Of a DNA stretch of 64,000 bases, positions 63,759 to 64,000 are shown piece by piece. Every line of letters begins with the position of its first letter. Positions within the stretch are counted from its first letter, which is position 1. The notes below the pieces were generated by a model. It was not told the DNA's origin. It saw only the letters and a list, made by a program, of their open reading frames with translations, and made no database searches. The translations under genes were made by a program, and so were the position numbers. The stretch is from Herbidospora mongoliensis (lineage in GTDB: Bacteria; Actinomycetota; Actinomycetes; Streptosporangiales; Streptosporangiaceae): positions 310,001 to 374,000 of the forward strand of contig NZ_BBXD01000015.1 in NCBI RefSeq assembly GCF_001570545.1, in the 5' to 3' direction.

Positions 63759-64000
63759 ATGAAACTGAGCAAGATCCTCATCGCCAACCGGGGTGAGATC
63801 GCCGTGCGCGTCGCCCGCGCCTGCGCCGACGAGGGCCTCAAGAGCGTCGCCGTGTACGCCGACCAGGACACCGACGCGATGCACGTCGCCCTGTCCGACG
63901 AGGCGTTCGCCCTGGGCGGTGAGAGCCCGGCTGACACCTACCTGAACGTCGCCCGGCTGCTGGAGGTCGCGGCCCGCTCGGGCGCCGACGCCGTGCACCC
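63759..64000 (+). CDS. accA: Acyl-CoA carboxylase alpha subunit (biotin carboxylase), 3'-truncated by window
   Basis: Only the first 80 codons are inside the window. The sequence [18 protein letters not shown], then VAVYADQD...DEAFALGG...[21 protein letters not shown], is the unmistakable N-terminus of the biotin carboxylase domain. In actinomycetes this subunit usually also carries the biotin carrier domain (about 590 residues) and serves several beta subunits. It would carboxylate its own biotin with ATP and bicarbonate and feed both beta subunits here. The tnpB element separates it from accB-accE, so its transcription now depends on read-through of about 1.35 kb or on a promoter at the element end. 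Confidence 0.93.
   Translation, partial: MKLSKILIANRGEIAVRVARACADEGLKSVAVYADQDTDAMHVALSDEAFALGGESPADTYLNVARLLEVAARSGADAVH

Overview
The window is high-GC DNA with actinomycete codon usage. Its gene content (type I modular polyketide synthase, LAL regulator, actinobacterial acyl-CoA carboxylase genes with an epsilon subunit) fits a filamentous actinomycete. I cannot fix the genus; a Streptosporangiales- or Streptomyces-like producer is plausible.

Region 1 (1-54007, + strand) is one tight operon of four cis-AT type I PKS genes, separated by 14-36 bp. The first gene enters from outside the window. I label modules W0 (partial) to W11 in reading order. W0: KR tail-ACP. W1: KS-AT(methylmalonyl)-DH-KR-ACP. 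W2: KS-AT(mm)-KR-ACP. W3: KS-AT(malonyl)-KR-ACP. W4: KS-AT(mm)-KR-ACP. W5: KS-AT(m)-DH-ER-KR-ACP. W6: KS-AT(mm)-KR-ACP. W7: KS-AT(m)-KR-ACP. W8: KS-AT(mm)-DH-ER-KR-ACP. W9, W10, W11: KS-AT(m)-KR-ACP. Assuming colinearity, the eleven complete modules would add R-CH=C(Me)-CH(OH)-CH(Me)-CH(OH)-CH2-CH(OH)-CH(Me)-CH2-CH2-CH(OH)-CH(Me)-CH(OH)-CH2-CH2-CH(Me)-CH(OH)-CH2-CH(OH)-CH2-CH(OH)-CH2-CO-S, a methylated polyol chain of the large-macrolide type. The window contains neither a loading module nor a thioesterase, so the assembly line continues beyond it in both directions.

Region 2 (54008-57665) has a hairpin terminator, then a fatty acyl-AMP ligase (FAAL) gene on the - strand that converges on the PKS. 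A divergent 198-bp control region with several inverted repeats follows, and then a propionyl-CoA-carboxylase-like beta subunit gene. The FAAL probably activates a carboxylic-acid starter, and the carboxylase makes alkylmalonyl extender units.

Region 3 (57758-64000, + strand) carries a LuxR-family LAL regulator, an AccB-type acyl-CoA carboxylase beta subunit, a small epsilon subunit (69 aa), and the start of the biotin carboxylase alpha subunit, which runs off the right edge. A solitary tnpB element of the IS200/IS605 type, pointing the other way, sits between the epsilon and alpha genes. Its end supplies the stop codon of the epsilon gene.

I see no rRNA, tRNA or CRISPR array. The PKS architecture is conventional in class. 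The less usual points are the missing dimerization element in W11, tandem duplications in W6, homogenised AT cassettes, a change of docking class between the third and fourth PKS proteins, three TTA codons, an Ala at the substrate-selecting position of the PccB-like carboxylase, and the tnpB insertion in the carboxylase operon.
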